Counted from the first letter of the stretch, positions 49,870 through 60,600 are shown. The stretch is DNA of 64,000 nucleotides from Olsenella sp. An290 (GCF_002159535.1 NZ_NFIU01000003.1:62001-126000), one strand, 5' to 3'. A program made the numbers and translations. The notes: generated by a model not told the origin, from the sequence alone.

Positions 49870-50943
49870 CTAGAAGCTCGCCAGCACCTCGGACGTGAGG
49901 CGCTCCGCCACGGCGACGGCCACCTCGGCCGCGGCGCGCACGTCGTCGACGCGGCAGATAGCCGTCCCGGCGTGCACGTAGCGGCACGGCACGCCCGCCA
50001 CCACGCAGGGGACGTCGAGCTGGTGCAAGGGCCCGCCGTCGGTGCCGCCGCCCTCGCGCACGGAGGTCTGCGCGGCAATCCCCGCCTCGAACGCCACGCC
50101 AAGAACGAAGCGCTGGTAGCGCGGGTGCGTGATCATGCAGCGGTCGAAGTAGCGAAACATCGGGCCCCGGCCCAGCGCGGCCTGCACCTCGTCGGGCGTG
50201 CAGAACGTGTCGTCCGCAGGGCAGCCCTCAAAGAGGAACGCCACGTCGGGCGAGAAGTGCCGCGCGGCCGCGGCCACCCCGCGCTCGCCGACCTCCTCCT
50301 GCGCGGAGATGGAGCCCACCACGTCGACGGGCAGGTCGTCGCGGCGTGAGAGCTCTCGCAGGGCGAGCAGCATCGCGCAGACGCCCGCGCGGCAGTCGAA
50401 CGCCTTGCCAAGGGCCACTCCGCGCGCCGCGTCGAAGGAAAACGCCGTGTCCGGCACGATTGGCTCGCCCATGCCCATGTGGAACGCGTTGACCGCCTCC
50501 TCGTACGAGCGCGCGCCCACGTCCAGGATGAGGGCGGTCCTTCCCGAGGCGCGCTCGGCCTCGCTCAGGAAGTGCGGCGGCTTCACGCCCACCACGCCGC
50601 GCACCCACGATCCGTCGGTCGCGCGCACCCACACGCCCTGGCCGGCAAGCGTCCCCGGCGTGAAGCGGCCCAGCTCGACGAAGCTCATCGTGCCGTTGGA
50701 GAGCACGGCCTTGACCATGCCGCCCACCTCGTCTCCGTGGGCGTCCAGCATGAGGACGGGCTTATCGCCGGTGAAGTTCTTCGGCGTGATGAGGCCGTCG
50801 CGCAGCGTGTTCTCCTTGAACGTGGCCCAGCCCTCGCAGAACGCGCGCGCCACGGCGAGCGTCTCGTCTTCAAATCCGGACGGCGCCTTCGCGTTGGAGA
50901 GCGCGCCGAGAAGCGCCACGAGCTCGTCGTTGCTGACGTCCAT
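49870..50943 (-). CDS. M42-family aminopeptidase (glutamyl aminopeptidase/deblocking type)
   Basis: This 357-residue cytosolic metallopeptidase has the two-metal motif LDAHGDEVGGMV, the bridging aspartate in AFDCRAGVCAMLLAL, and the catalytic pair in SAQEEVGERGVAAAA. Later metal ligands lie in FEGCPADDT and the terminal HAGTAICRVDD. M42 enzymes form tetrahedral dodecamers that trim short peptides; specificity (glutamyl or leucyl) cannot be read here. ATG is preceded by GAAAGGACT on the minus strand. A family A repeat lies immediately upstream of that ribosome site, inside the probable promoter region. Monocistronic. Confidence 0.92.
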   Translation of the reverse strand: MDVSNDELVALLGALSNAKAPSGFEDETLAVARAFCEGWATFKENTLRDGLITPKNFTGDKPVLMLDAHGDEVGGMVKAVLSNGTMSFVELGRFTPGTLAGQGVWVRATDGSWVRGVVGVKPPHFLSEAERASGRTALILDVGARSYEEAVNAFHMGMGEPIVPDTAFSFDAARGVALGKAFDCRAGVCAMLLALRELSRRDDLPVDVVGSISAQEEVGERGVAAAARHFSPDVAFLFEGCPADDTFCTPDEVQAALGRGPMFRYFDRCMITHPRYQRFVLGVAFEAGIAAQTSVREGGGTDGGPLHQLDVPCVVAGVPCRYVHAGTAICRVDDVRAAAEVAVAVAERLTSEVLASF

Positions 50944-50960
50944 AGGAGTCCTTTCGTCGG

Positions 50961-50989
50961 GTGCAAAGGGGACAGGCACTTTTGCACGC
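50961..50989. repeat. Dispersed repeat family A, GGCAC variant, copy 2
   Basis: The element gtgcaaaggggacaggcact continues to tttgcac. It is itself a short palindrome (GTGCAAA...TTTTGCAC) and is the exact reverse complement of the copy at 51492. Confidence 0.75.
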
Positions 50990-51275
50990 TTTTCCACGTC
51001 GGGCGGCGGGCCAGCGAGGGCCGTCGTCTCCGACTGTGCCCCCACAGTATAATCTGGCGCAGCCCCTCCGCCGGGGTGTGCGCGGAATGCGGCGAATAGC
51101 TCTGGGGGGACGGCCGGTCCGGCTTCTCGGGGAGGGGCTCGCTCACATTGAGGAGGTCATCTCGTCGGCCTCGAACCTTGCTCTCGAGTTTGCCGCTGAC
51201 GGGGGTTCGAGAATGCCTCGGGAATATAGGATTGACTCGTGTTGACTGTTGCGAGGCGAGAAGAACGGAGGCTCG

Positions 51276-51485
51276 ATGAGCGCTGGCATGCCCGGCTGGG
51301 CCGCGTGGGGGAGCCTCGCGGAGGAGGAGCTCGCCAGCGAGGCTGAGGCGCTGCTGCGCGAGAGCCGGCGCGCGCCGGTGGACCGAAGGCGCGTGGAGAG
51401 GCTGCTCGAGCTCTACGGGCAGCGCTACGACACGCTGCCGGCGCGCATCCGGCGCATCGTGGGGGAGATCGAGGTCGAGGACTGA
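51276..51485 (+). CDS. Small hypothetical protein (69 residues)
   Basis: The 69-residue acidic helical protein (LAEEELASEAEALLRESRRA, RVERLLELYGQRYDTLPARI) has no membrane segment or metal motif. A clear ACGGAGG ribosome site lies 4 bases before ATG. It is bracketed by two inverted family A repeats and preceded by GGCGAGAAGAACGG. The region from 50990 to 51275 has no other gene. It could be a small regulator; no family recognised. Confidence 0.5.
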   Translation: MSAGMPGWAAWGSLAEEELASEAEALLRESRRAPVDRRRVERLLELYGQRYDTLPARIRRIVGEIEVED

Positions 51486-51491
51486 GGGGCT

Positions 51492-51518
51492 GTGCAAAAG
51501 TGCCTGTCCCCTTTGCAC
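51492..51518. repeat. Dispersed repeat family A, GGCAC variant, copy 3
   Basis: gtgcaaaagtgcctgtcccc continues to tttgcac, directly after the 69-residue gene. It is inverted relative to the copy at 50961, so the pair encloses about 500 bases. Confidence 0.75.
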
Positions 51519-51581
51519 GGCGGGACCGTCCGCGGAGGAGAGCGTGCGCAACCGCTCGCGTTCTCGTTATGATGGATAATG

Positions 51582-51610
51582 TTGACAATTGCTGTCCGGT
51601 CCCGATACGT
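51582..51610 (+). promoter_or_regulatory. Candidate promoter of the helicase-restriction operon
   Basis: TTGACA and ATACGT are separated by 17 bases. The following leader of about 150 bases contains a run of nine G residues at 51690 and no recognisable structure. Confidence 0.45.
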
Positions 51611-51765
51611 AGTTTTCAGGGTTCCGGCAACGCTGTGCGGTATGGGAGCTAACAGATGATCCTGCTTACGGTCGAGAAAAACGTTCGGGGGGGGGTTCTC
51701 CGAGTAGGAGCGCCAGTCTAGTCCCGCATGTCCCGCTATGCCGCTCCGAGGGGGTGGCGTAACGG

Positions 51766-54700
51766 ATGGACAACGCCTTCTTCGACAACAAGACCAGCAT
51801 TCTCAAAGATGACCTCGTCAAGGTCATCAGTGAAGGGGATACCGTCTCCGTAGCGGCATCGGTGTTCTCGATGTACGCATTCAACGAGCTTCGCGAGCAG
51901 CTTGAGTCGCTCGACGAGTTTCGGTTCATATACACCGAGCCGACCTTTGCCAAGGAGCGCGCCAAGAAGGAGCAGCGCGAGTTCTACATCCCGCGCCTTT
52001 CGCGTGAGCAGGGGCTCTACGGCACAGAGTTCGAGATCAAGCTCCGCAACGAGCTTACCCAGAAAGCCGTTGCGTCGGAATGTGCGAGCTGGATTAGGGA
52101 GAAGGCTCGTTTCAGGTCCGCAACAGCCGGTCAGGCACCTGTAGCGCCCGCTCTGACTGTGAGCGGAAAAGGAGACGCGTCTACCTACATGCCCTTCCAG
52201 CGCTTTACGGTGGGAGAGCTTGGGGTGGGCGATCATCCCACCGTGACGGGCGTGTCACGTCTTGACACCTCGACGTCCCGACAGTTCCTTGCCATGTTCG
52301 ATCAGGCATGGAAAAACGGGGGGCTCGAAGACGTCACCGATACAGTCGTGGACAACATTCAGGCAATGTATCGGGAGAACGCGCCCGAGCTTATCTACTA
52401 TGCGGCGCTCTATCGAATCTTTCACGAGTTCCTTGATGACGTCTCAGTGGACAATCTGCCCAAGGAAGGAACGGGTTTCCGCGAAAGCACTATATGGAAC
52501 CTTCTCTATGATTTTCAGAAAGATGCGGTTCTTGCCATCATCAACAAGCTCCAGACCTACGATGGCTGCATCCTTGCCGACAGCGTAGGTCTTGGCAAGA
52601 CGTTCACGGCGCTCGCTGTCATCAAGTACTACGAGTCGCTCAATCGAAACGTGCTCGTCCTTTGTCCCAAGAAGCTTTCGGACAACTGGACGATGTACCG
52701 CAACAACCAGGTCAACAATCCCATAGCCAGCGATCGTCTCCGCTATGACGTGCTCTATCACACCGACCTCTCGCGCAAGCGGGGCAAGACCGTCACAGGC
52801 ATGGACTTGGAGACAATCAACTGGGGCGGATATGACCTCGTCGTCATCGACGAGTCTCACAACTTCCGCAACGGCGAAGACACAGCAACCGCGGCAAGGG
52901 ACGACGGGACGGGTGGTACCGAGAACCGCTATCAGCGTCTGATCAACCACGTCATTCGCGGCGGAGTCCCCACCAAGGTGCTCATGCTCTCCGCGACCCC
53001 CGTCAACAACCGCTTCCGGGACCTGCGCAACCAGCTGAGGCTTGCCTATCAGGGAGATCCGGCTGGGTGGTCGGAGAAGCTGGGGCTCTCTTCCAACATC
53101 GAGGACGTGTTTAAGAGTGCCCAGGGCGCCTTCACGGTCTGGTCCAAACTTCCCGCCGAGGAGCGCAGCACTGAGGCGCTCACCGACTCGCTCGACTTCG
53201 ACTTCTTCAAGGTCCTCGACCAGGTGACGGTTGCTCGTTCGCGCAAGCATATCCAGCGCTACTACGACGTGAGTGCCATCGGACCGTTCCCGCGTCGCAA
53301 CGACCCCGTCTCCATTTATCCCAAGCTGTCGACGCTGCCCAACAGTATTACGTACAGCGAGATTGCCAACTCGCTTGACCGTCTCACGCTTGCGGTTTAC
53401 ATCCCTTCGCATTATCTGCTGCCGTCGGCTCGAGGAAAGTATGAGGACAAGAACGGCAACCTCACCACGAGCGGTCGCGAGACGGGTGTCCGCAAGCTCA
53501 TGGCAGCCAATCTGCTCAAGCGTCTCGAAAGCTCTATCTCGTCGTTCAGGCTCACGCTTGAGCGCGTCTTCTCGGTCATGAACCAGTGCCTCAACACCAT
53601 TGAGGTGTTCAAGGCTGAGGGAGCTGTCACGTCGAAAGTGGACGCTTCCTCTTTTGGTGACGGTTTTGACCTCGACTACGAGGATGCCGACTTCATGGAC
53701 TTCTCCGTGGGCGGCAAAACGCAGTTCGATCTTCGCGACCTCGATTGGAAAAGCTGGGAGAAGGACGTCCGGGATGACGCTCAGACGATTGAGGGCCTGC
53801 TCGAGATGATTCGCGGCATCGATGCCGAGCACGATGACAAACTCCTGCGTCTCGAACGGCTCATTGCCGAGAAGGTCGAGAACCCCATCAACCCGGGCAA
53901 CAAGAAGGTCATCGTCTTCACCGCCTTCGCTGACACCGCGAACTACCTCTATGAGAACGTCTCTGAGTTCGCATCTCGCGAGCTGGGACTGGGAGTCGCA
54001 GAGGTCACGGGATCGGGTGGCGGCAAGACCAACGTTGACGGCGTCCGCGGTGACCTTTCCGAGATCCTCACCTGCTTCTCGCCCGTCTCCAAGGACCGCG
54101 ACAAGGTCTACCCGCGTCTGCGCGGCAAGGACATCGACATCCTCATCGCCACGGACTGCATCTCCGAGGGCCAGAACCTCCAGGACTGCGACTACCTCGT
54201 GAACTACGACATCCATTGGAACCCGGTGCGCATCGTCCAGCGCTTCGGCCGCGTGGACCGCATCGGTTCCAAGAATGATGTCATTCAGCTCGTCAACTTC
54301 TGGCCTGATGAGGATTTGGATAACTACCTAAACCTCAAGACGCGCATCGAGAATAAGAATCGCGCCCTCGTCTTGGCGTCGACAGGTGATGATGACTATA
54401 TCAACGAGGACGAAAAAGGTGACCTAGAGTATCGTCGCCGACAGCTCGAGCAGATGAAGCACGAGGTCGTGGACCTCGAGGACGTCTCGGGCGGCGTCTC
54501 CATCACCGACCTTGGCCTCAACGACTTCCGTATGGATCTGGTCTCCTACCACCAGGAGAATCCGGACATCGATCGCGTCCCCACGGGCATCGATGCCGTG
54601 GTGGAGGGTGACACACCGGGCATCATCTTCGTGCTCCGCAACGTGAACCAGGAGCTCGACGCCAAGACGCGCAACCAGATTCACCCGTTCTACCTGGTGT

Positions 54701-55023
54701 ATGTGAGCGACGAGGGCGAGGTCGTGCATGGCTACCTCGATCCCAAAGAGTCTCTCGACGCCATGCGACGCCTGTGCAAAGGCAAGTCTGAACCCGATTC
54801 GGTGCTCTGCCGTGCCTACAACAAGGCCACGAAGAACGGGCGAGACATGCACGTCGCCTCGGGCCTGTTGCGCAGCGCCATCGAGTCGATCGTGGAGGAG
54901 AAGGCCGAGGCCGACCTCGACAGCTTCTTCTCCGGCGGCACCACGAGTTTCCTCGAAAACGACGTGGCGGGACTCGACGACTTCGAGCTTGTCTGCTTCC
55001 TGGTGGTGAGGCCTCGTGCTTAA
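51766..55023 (+). CDS. SNF2-type helicase of a restriction-associated operon
   Basis: The 1085-residue protein has an N-terminal region (residues 10-110; VKVISEGDTVSVAASVFSMY, then the YGTEFEIKLRNELTQKA block) reminiscent of the PLD-like front part of helicase-related defence proteins. A complete SF2/SNF2 motor follows: ADSVGLGKT (271-279), LVLCPKKLSDNW, DESH (362-365), MLSATPVNNRF, and in the second lobe TDCISEGQNLQDCDYLVNYD and QRFGRVDRIGS. It translocates on or remodels DNA; no nuclease signature is obvious. It is first in an operon and overlaps the DUF4391 gene by 8 bases. GC content is lower than in the core genes. In my reading this helicase recurs next to DUF4391, Mod and Res in many genomes, but I know of no proven mechanism. 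Confidence 0.85.
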   Translation: MDNAFFDNKTSILKDDLVKVISEGDTVSVAASVFSMYAFNELREQLESLDEFRFIYTEPTFAKERAKKEQREFYIPRLSREQGLYGTEFEIKLRNELTQKAVASECASWIREKARFRSATAGQAPVAPALTVSGKGDASTYMPFQRFTVGELGVGDHPTVTGVSRLDTSTSRQFLAMFDQAWKNGGLEDVTDTVVDNIQAMYRENAPELIYYAALYRIFHEFLDDVSVDNLPKEGTGFRESTIWNLLYDFQKDAVLAIINKLQTYDGCILADSVGLGKTFTALAVIKYYESLNRNVLVLCPKKLSDNWTMYRNNQVNNPIASDRLRYDVLYHTDLSRKRGKTVTGMDLETINWGGYDLVVIDESHNFRNGEDTATAARDDGTGGTENRYQRLINHVIRGGVPTKVLMLSATPVNNRFRDLRNQLRLAYQGDPAGWSEKLGLSSNIEDVFKSAQGAFTVWSKLPAEERSTEALTDSLDFDFFKVLDQVTVARSRKHIQRYYDVSAIGPFPRRNDPVSIYPKLSTLPNSITYSEIANSLDRLTLAVYIPSHYLLPSARGKYEDKNGNLTTSGRETGVRKLMAANLLKRLESSISSFRLTLERVFSVMNQCLNTIEVFKAEGAVTSKVDASSFGDGFDLDYEDADFMDFSVGGKTQFDLRDLDWKSWEKDVRDDAQTIEGLLEMIRGIDAEHDDKLLRLERLIAEKVENPINPGNKKVIVFTAFADTANYLYENVSEFASRELGLGVAEVTGSGGGKTNVDGVRGDLSEILTCFSPVSKDRDKVYPRLRGKDIDILIATDCISEGQNLQDCDYLVNYDIHWNPVRIVQRFGRVDRIGSKNDVIQLVNFWPDEDLDNYLNLKTRIENKNRALVLASTGDDDYINEDEKGDLEYRRRQLEQMKHEVVDLEDVSGGVSITDLGLNDFRMDLVSYHQENPDIDRVPTGIDAVVEGDTPGIIFVLRNVNQELDAKTRNQIHPFYLVYVSDEGEVVHGYLDPKESLDAMRRLCKGKSEPDSVLCRAYNKATKNGRDMHVASGLLRSAIESIVEEKAEADLDSFFSGGTTSFLENDVAGLDDFELVCFLVVRPRA

Positions 55024-55630
55024 TCTGCCGAGCACGGTGCTCGTCAACCGTGTGATGCCCAAGAAGGTGTTCTACGAGCACCTTAAGACGACAGCTGCCA
55101 TCAAGGAACAGTTCGTCCAGCAGATCGAGCGCATCGAGATGGTCGCCTCCATCAAGGAGGCCAGTATCCACATTCCTGGCGACAAGGACGTGGCGGAGAT
55201 AGACGTTCTCGCGCTCTATCTCAAAGGCATCGGCATCCCCTACGAGGCAATCGAGTTGGTTGCCCGCTCGATATCCAACAAGCTGCTCTTTATCTGTCTA
55301 ACGAACGAGTCCTGCAAGCTGCTTGTCAGACGAGACCGCCTCTATGAGACGGGGTGGGAGCCGACCGATGGCGCCAAGCTCGAGCTCGTGGGATCGACCT
55401 TAGGAGAGCTCTGGGATTCCATCGTGTCCCAGGTTATTTTCGGCGATGCAAGCTACACGGACCTTGCCGGACGCCTCGAGCGAAAGAGGCGGAGCGAGGC
55501 GCTGCGGCTTGAGCTCGAGCAGGTTGAGCGGAAGCGCAAATCAGAAAAGCAAATCGCAAAGAAGAACGCTCTCTTCGATCGCAAACGCGCAATCGAGGCG
55601 GAGCTGTCCCGTCTGGAGGGGGAGTCCTGA
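55016..55630 (+). CDS. DUF4391 protein
   Basis: The 204-residue protein begins LNLPSTVLVNRVMPKKVFYE followed by IKEQFVQQIERIEMVASIKE, the pattern of DUF4391 (a family named for lack of known function that is often encoded beside DNA methyltransferases). The last 60 residues are a charged helix (ERKRRSEALRLELEQVERKR and on) likely to form a coiled coil that could contact a partner subunit. GTG start overlaps the helicase stop, and its TGA overlaps the mod ATG (TGATG), so its amount should be tied to both. No catalytic motif is visible; a small adaptor or regulatory subunit is the simplest inference. Confidence 0.85.
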   Translation: MLNLPSTVLVNRVMPKKVFYEHLKTTAAIKEQFVQQIERIEMVASIKEASIHIPGDKDVAEIDVLALYLKGIGIPYEAIELVARSISNKLLFICLTNESCKLLVRRDRLYETGWEPTDGAKLELVGSTLGELWDSIVSQVIFGDASYTDLAGRLERKRRSEALRLELEQVERKRKSEKQIAKKNALFDRKRAIEAELSRLEGES

Positions 55631-57609
55631 TGGAGAAGCTGTCCCATACCACCGAGAGCATCCTCGACGAGAACGTCGAGAAGCTCGCCGCGCTCTTCCC
55701 CGAGGTCGTGACCGAGGTTCGCGAGCCCGACGGCACCCTTCGCCACACCATCGACGTCGACGCCCTGAAGGAGCGCGTGGGCGACGTCGCCGAGGGCCAG
55801 AGGGAGCGCTACCAGTTCACCTGGCCAGGCAAGCGCGAGGCCAAGCAGGAGGCGTACCGCCAGATTGACAAGTGCCTGCGCCCGTGCCCCGAGAAGAGCG
55901 TGAACTGGGACACGACGCAGAACCTCTACATTGAGGGCGACAACCTCGACGCGCTCAAGCTCCTGCGCAACACCTATGCCGGCAAGGTCAAGATGATCTA
56001 CATCGATCCGCCCTACAACACGGGCCACGACTTCATCTACGACGACGACTTCTCGAAGACGAAGGAGGACTACGACGCGGAGAGTGGCGACTACGACGAG
56101 GAGGGCGGCCGCCTCGTCGCCAACCCCGAGTCCAACGGCCGCTTCCACTCCGACTGGTGCAGCATGATGTACCCGCGCCTGCTGCTCGCCAGGGACCTGC
56201 TAAGCGAGGACGGGATTCTGTTCGTTAGCCTTGACGATTCCGAGCTTGCCAACTTGTGCAAGATGCTTCCGGAGATGTTTGGCCCCGATAACCGCCTGGG
56301 AATGTTCCCGCGCGTTACGAAGAAGGCGGGGAAATCAAGTGATATTGCCCAGAATAATGACTACATTGTCGCAATAAAAAAGAAGGCATCTATTCAGGTT
56401 AACCTGCCGGCGCACGTAGATGCAGGGTTCTCGAACGCCGATGAATATCTGAATGAAAGAGGCCCATATAAACTGAACCAGACTCTTGACTACAACAGCC
56501 TTCAGTACAACGAGTCGATGGATTATCAGATTAACATCGCAGGTGAAACATTTGTACCAGGTGGTTCATTTTCAGCGTATGAAGCTCGCCACAATGGCGT
56601 TCATGGACGAACTGATTGGGTATGGCGGTGGAGTAAAGAGCTGTTCTCCTTTGGTTTAGAGAATGGCTTCGTAGTTGTTAGAGAGGGACGAAACGGAAAG
56701 CGAATCTATACAAAGACGTATCAGAACGCCTCGATTGATCGCTCTCCGCATGGATATAGGGTTGTAATACAGCCTAGAACAAGAGCAGTATCCTCTCTCG
56801 AGTTTGTTGATAATAAGTACTCAAATGACAACTCAAAGAAAGAAATTGATGGACTGTTCGGGACGCCGGTCTTTGATTATTCGAAGCCAAGTGAGCTAAT
56901 TAAGAGTCTGGTTAATCTCATTCCCGATAAGAACGCAGTAATACTTGACTTCTTCTCTGGATCTGCCACAACTGCTCATGCGGTTATGCGACTTAATGCC
57001 GAAGATGGTGGTAACCGCAAGTTCATCATGGTGCAGCTGCCAGAGGTCTGCGACGAGAAGTCAGAGGCCGCCAAGGCGGGCTACAAGAACATCTGCGAGA
57101 TCGGCAGGGAGCGTATCCGTCGCGCTGGCAAGAAGATTGCTTCCGAGGTGGAGGAATCCAACCGCCAGCTCAAGCTTGGCGAAGAGCCGAAGAAGGTCCC
57201 CGACGTCGGCTTCCGTACGCTCAAGATTGACTCCTCGAACTTCGAGGACGTGTCCGCAGAACCCGAGGAATACACCCAGCAGGCGATTGTTGGCTTCGCT
57301 GACAACCTCAAGCCGGATCGCACGCCAGACGACCTTATCATCCAGGTGATGCTCAAGAAGCAGATCGAGCTCTCGGCCCCTATCGAGAAGCTCGACGTCG
57401 ACGGCTACACGGTCTTCTCGGTCGATGGTGGCCGCCTCGTCGCCTGCTTCGACAGAGGCGTGCCCGTCAAGGTCATGACGGCAATGGCCAAGATGGAGCC
57501 CGACTACGCGGTCATGCGTGACGCCTCCTTCGCCGGTGACGACGCTGTCTCGAACTTTGCCGAGATCTTCAAGAACTACAGCTCCATTACTGAGGTCGAG
57601 GTGATCTAG
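55630..57609 (+). CDS. mod: Type III site-specific DNA methyltransferase (Mod)
   Basis: The 659-residue N6-adenine methyltransferase is of the beta class: catalytic DPPY (126-129 in MIYIDPPYNTG) lies before the AdoMet motif ILDFFSGSATTAHAV (about 436-450). The GDNLDALKLLRNTYAGKVKM lead and the C-terminal IGRERIRRAGKKI are typical of type III Mod proteins. Bases from about 56230 to 57000, encoding residues about 200-457 and so the target-recognition region, are strikingly AT-rich compared with both flanks, which suggests replacement of this part by recombination. In type III systems Mod sets the target site and also guides Res. GGAGGGGGAG precedes the ATG. It is coupled to DUF4391 and followed 3 bases later by res. 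Confidence 0.94.
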   Translation: MEKLSHTTESILDENVEKLAALFPEVVTEVREPDGTLRHTIDVDALKERVGDVAEGQRERYQFTWPGKREAKQEAYRQIDKCLRPCPEKSVNWDTTQNLYIEGDNLDALKLLRNTYAGKVKMIYIDPPYNTGHDFIYDDDFSKTKEDYDAESGDYDEEGGRLVANPESNGRFHSDWCSMMYPRLLLARDLLSEDGILFVSLDDSELANLCKMLPEMFGPDNRLGMFPRVTKKAGKSSDIAQNNDYIVAIKKKASIQVNLPAHVDAGFSNADEYLNERGPYKLNQTLDYNSLQYNESMDYQINIAGETFVPGGSFSAYEARHNGVHGRTDWVWRWSKELFSFGLENGFVVVREGRNGKRIYTKTYQNASIDRSPHGYRVVIQPRTRAVSSLEFVDNKYSNDNSKKEIDGLFGTPVFDYSKPSELIKSLVNLIPDKNAVILDFFSGSATTAHAVMRLNAEDGGNRKFIMVQLPEVCDEKSEAAKAGYKNICEIGRERIRRAGKKIASEVEESNRQLKLGEEPKKVPDVGFRTLKIDSSNFEDVSAEPEEYTQQAIVGFADNLKPDRTPDDLIIQVMLKKQIELSAPIEKLDVDGYTVFSVDGGRLVACFDRGVPVKVMTAMAKMEPDYAVMRDASFAGDDAVSNFAEIFKNYSSITEVEVI

Positions 57610-57612
57610 GTT

Positions 57613-60600
57613 ATGGAGTTCAAGTTCAAAGTTCAGCAGTACCAGACTTTGGCGGCAGATGCGGTTGCCGATGTCTTCAAAGGCCAGCCCAAAGTTGATG
57701 GCCAACAGTTCGTTCGTGATCTGGGGGCCGGGTTCTACAACAAGAAGGGCCAGGCGTTCATTGGCAACTTCGATAGCCTTGAGGCAGATGCTTCCGATGG
57801 CTACAAGAACGCTCCGTTAACGATGGGCTCCGACGTTCTTCTCGACAACATTAAGAAGGTCCAGGACCGCAACGGCATCGAGCGTTCGGGCAAGCTCAGC
57901 CACTCACTTGGCGCCTGCGAGCTGGACGTCGAGATGGAGACGGGCACCGGTAAGACCTACGTCTACACCGAGACCATCTTTGAGCTCAACAAGCGCTACG
58001 GGTGGTCCAAGTTCATCATCGTGGTGCCGAGCGTCGCCATTCGTGAGGGCGTGGCTAAGTCGCTTGCCATCACCGAGCGGCACTTCGCCGACCGTTACGG
58101 GAAGCGCATCTGGTGGTTTGTCTACAACAGCTCGCGCCTGAACGAGCTCGATGCTTTTGCCAGCAGAAGCGACATCTCCGTCATGGTCATTAACATGCAA
58201 GCGTTCAACGCCTTTGACGAGTCCAAGAGCAAGGAGGGGCGCGGGGGAGACAAGACCGCCCGCATCATGTTCTCCGAACGCGACGACTTTGGCAGCCGGC
58301 GCCCCATTGACGTTCTTGCAGCCACCAACCCCATCCTCATCCTCGATGAGCCTCAGAAAATGGGGAAGAAGAACAGCGCCACGCGCAAGGCGATGCAGCA
58401 GTTCCATCCGCTCTTCTCGCTCAACTACTCGGCCACGCACGCAGAGCACCATAACGAGGTCTATGCGCTTGACGCGCTCGACGCCTACAACATGCGCCTT
58501 GTGAAGCGCATCGAGGTAAAGGGCTTTGAGGTGCGCGGCATGCGTGGTACGGACGGCTACCTCTGCCTGCAGGAGATCAAGGTGAGCAAGGCCGCTCCCG
58601 TCGCGCGGATCGAGTTCAAGAAGCTTATGGCCAACGGTAGCGTTAAGAAGATCATTGGTTCGTTCAACGAGGGTGACGACATCTACGTTGCCTCGGGCGA
58701 GCTCGAGGCATATCGCAACGACTTCGTCGTCTCTGAGATTCGCGCCGATCAGGATGGCACCCTTGGCTACGTGCGCTTCCGCAATGGTGAGGAGCTGCGT
58801 TGCGGTGAGGTTGTTGGCGACTCCGCGGGCGAGGATATCCGTCGCGTACAGATTCGCGAGACCATAAAGAGTCACCTTCAGAAGGAGGAGCAGCTTTTCT
58901 CGCGGGGCATCAAGTGCCTCTCGCTCTTCTTCATCGACGAGGTGGCGAAGTACCGCGCCTACTCGGATGACGGAGAGGAGCTGACGGTCGGCTACGGCAA
59001 GGTGTTTGAGGAGGAGTACGCTGCCGCCGTTGCCGAGCGTCTCGACTTACCTCGCATTGGGGACGACGCGCCTGGCTCCTACGTCTCGTATCTCAAGCAG
59101 TTTGAGCCGAACCAGGTGCACAAGGGATACTTCTCGATTGACAAGAAGGGCCATGCGATCAACAGCACCACCAAGCGCGGCTCCGAGGACTCCGACGACG
59201 AGAGCGCCTACGATCTCATCCTCAAGAACAAGGAGCGGCTGCTTTCCTTCGAAGAGCCCACGCGCTTCATCTTCTCCCACTCGGCGCTGCGCGAGGGATG
59301 GGACAACCCCAACGTCTTCCAGATCTGCACGCTCAAGGAGTCTGGCTCCGAGACGAGCAAGCGCCAGGAGGTCGGGCGCGGTATGCGCCTGTGCGTGAAC
59401 CAGGAAGGCGACCGTCAGGACGTCGGCGCGCTCGGCGAGGACATGGTCCAGAAGGTTAACCTGCTCACGGTCATCGCGTCCGAGAGCTACTCGAGCTTTG
59501 TGAGCGACCTGCAGGGGGACATCCGTTCCGAGCTGCGCGAACGACCGAAGAAGGTCACGAGGGAGTTCCTCCGGGACTTTCACTTTGTTGGCTCGGGCGG
59601 CGTGAAGCTCGAGCTGGACGGCGGGCAGGCCGAGCTCGTGCACAACGCGCTGGTGAAGCTCGAGTACGTTGGCCTCGACGGTAGCGTCACCGACAAGTTC
59701 AAGACTGAGGGCATCAGGCGCGAGGAGATCGAGACACTCCCCGTTGCCGCGCGTGCGGTGATCGAGCAGAAGCTTCCGCTTATCGAGACCGCTCTGACGA
59801 GCGTCTTTGACAGTTCGGTGCTTGATGACATGGTGAGCAACGGCCTCGAGACGAAGGTTCTCTCCAATCCCCTTAACGAGAACTTCGGAAAGAGGGAGTT
59901 CCAGGAGCTCTGGAACAAGATCAACTTCAAGCAGGCCTATACCGTTCACTTTGACGACGACGAGCTGCGCCGCAAGGCGGTGGACAACATCGACCGCAAC
60001 CTCATGGTCTCCAAGGTGACGTATCGTATCGTCACAGGAGAGCAGGCCGAGGAGGGAAGTGCCGAGCAGCTTGACTCGAAGAGCCACTTCGAGGTGAGTC
60101 ATACCGAGACGCACAACCTTTCCGACGTGTCTCCCATCCACGTCAAATATGACCTGGTGGGCGAGGTCGCAAGGCGGGCGAAGATCACCCGTCGAAGCGC
60201 GGCGAGGATTCTCTCCGAGATGAGCCCTGTGAAGTTTGCGCTCTTCAAGGAGAACCCCGAGGAGTTCATCGCCAAGGTGGGGGATGCCATCGTCGACGAG
60301 AAAGCGACGATGATCGTGGAGCACATCAGCTACAACCGGCTCGAGGAGCGATACGACGCCGCCATCTTCACGGAGACCATGCCGGAGAGCATGGCGCGCG
60401 CCTACCGTTCCAAGAAGAACGTTCAGGACTACGTGTTCCCGGACGGGACTGCGGTGAAGTCCGTGGAGCGGCGGTTTGCCGAGGATTTGGACGCGGCTGA
60501 CGAGGTGGTTGTCTACGCCAAACTGCCGCGTTCGTTCCAGATACCGACGCCGGTCGGCAACTACGCCCCCGACTGGGCAATCGCCTTCAAGCAGGGGAGT

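Noticed and set aside
51766-55023. Assignment of the helicase to DISARM or BREX
   Set aside because: No DUF1998 protein, PglZ, BrxL or other hallmark partner is present; the neighbours are DUF4391, type III Mod and Res.
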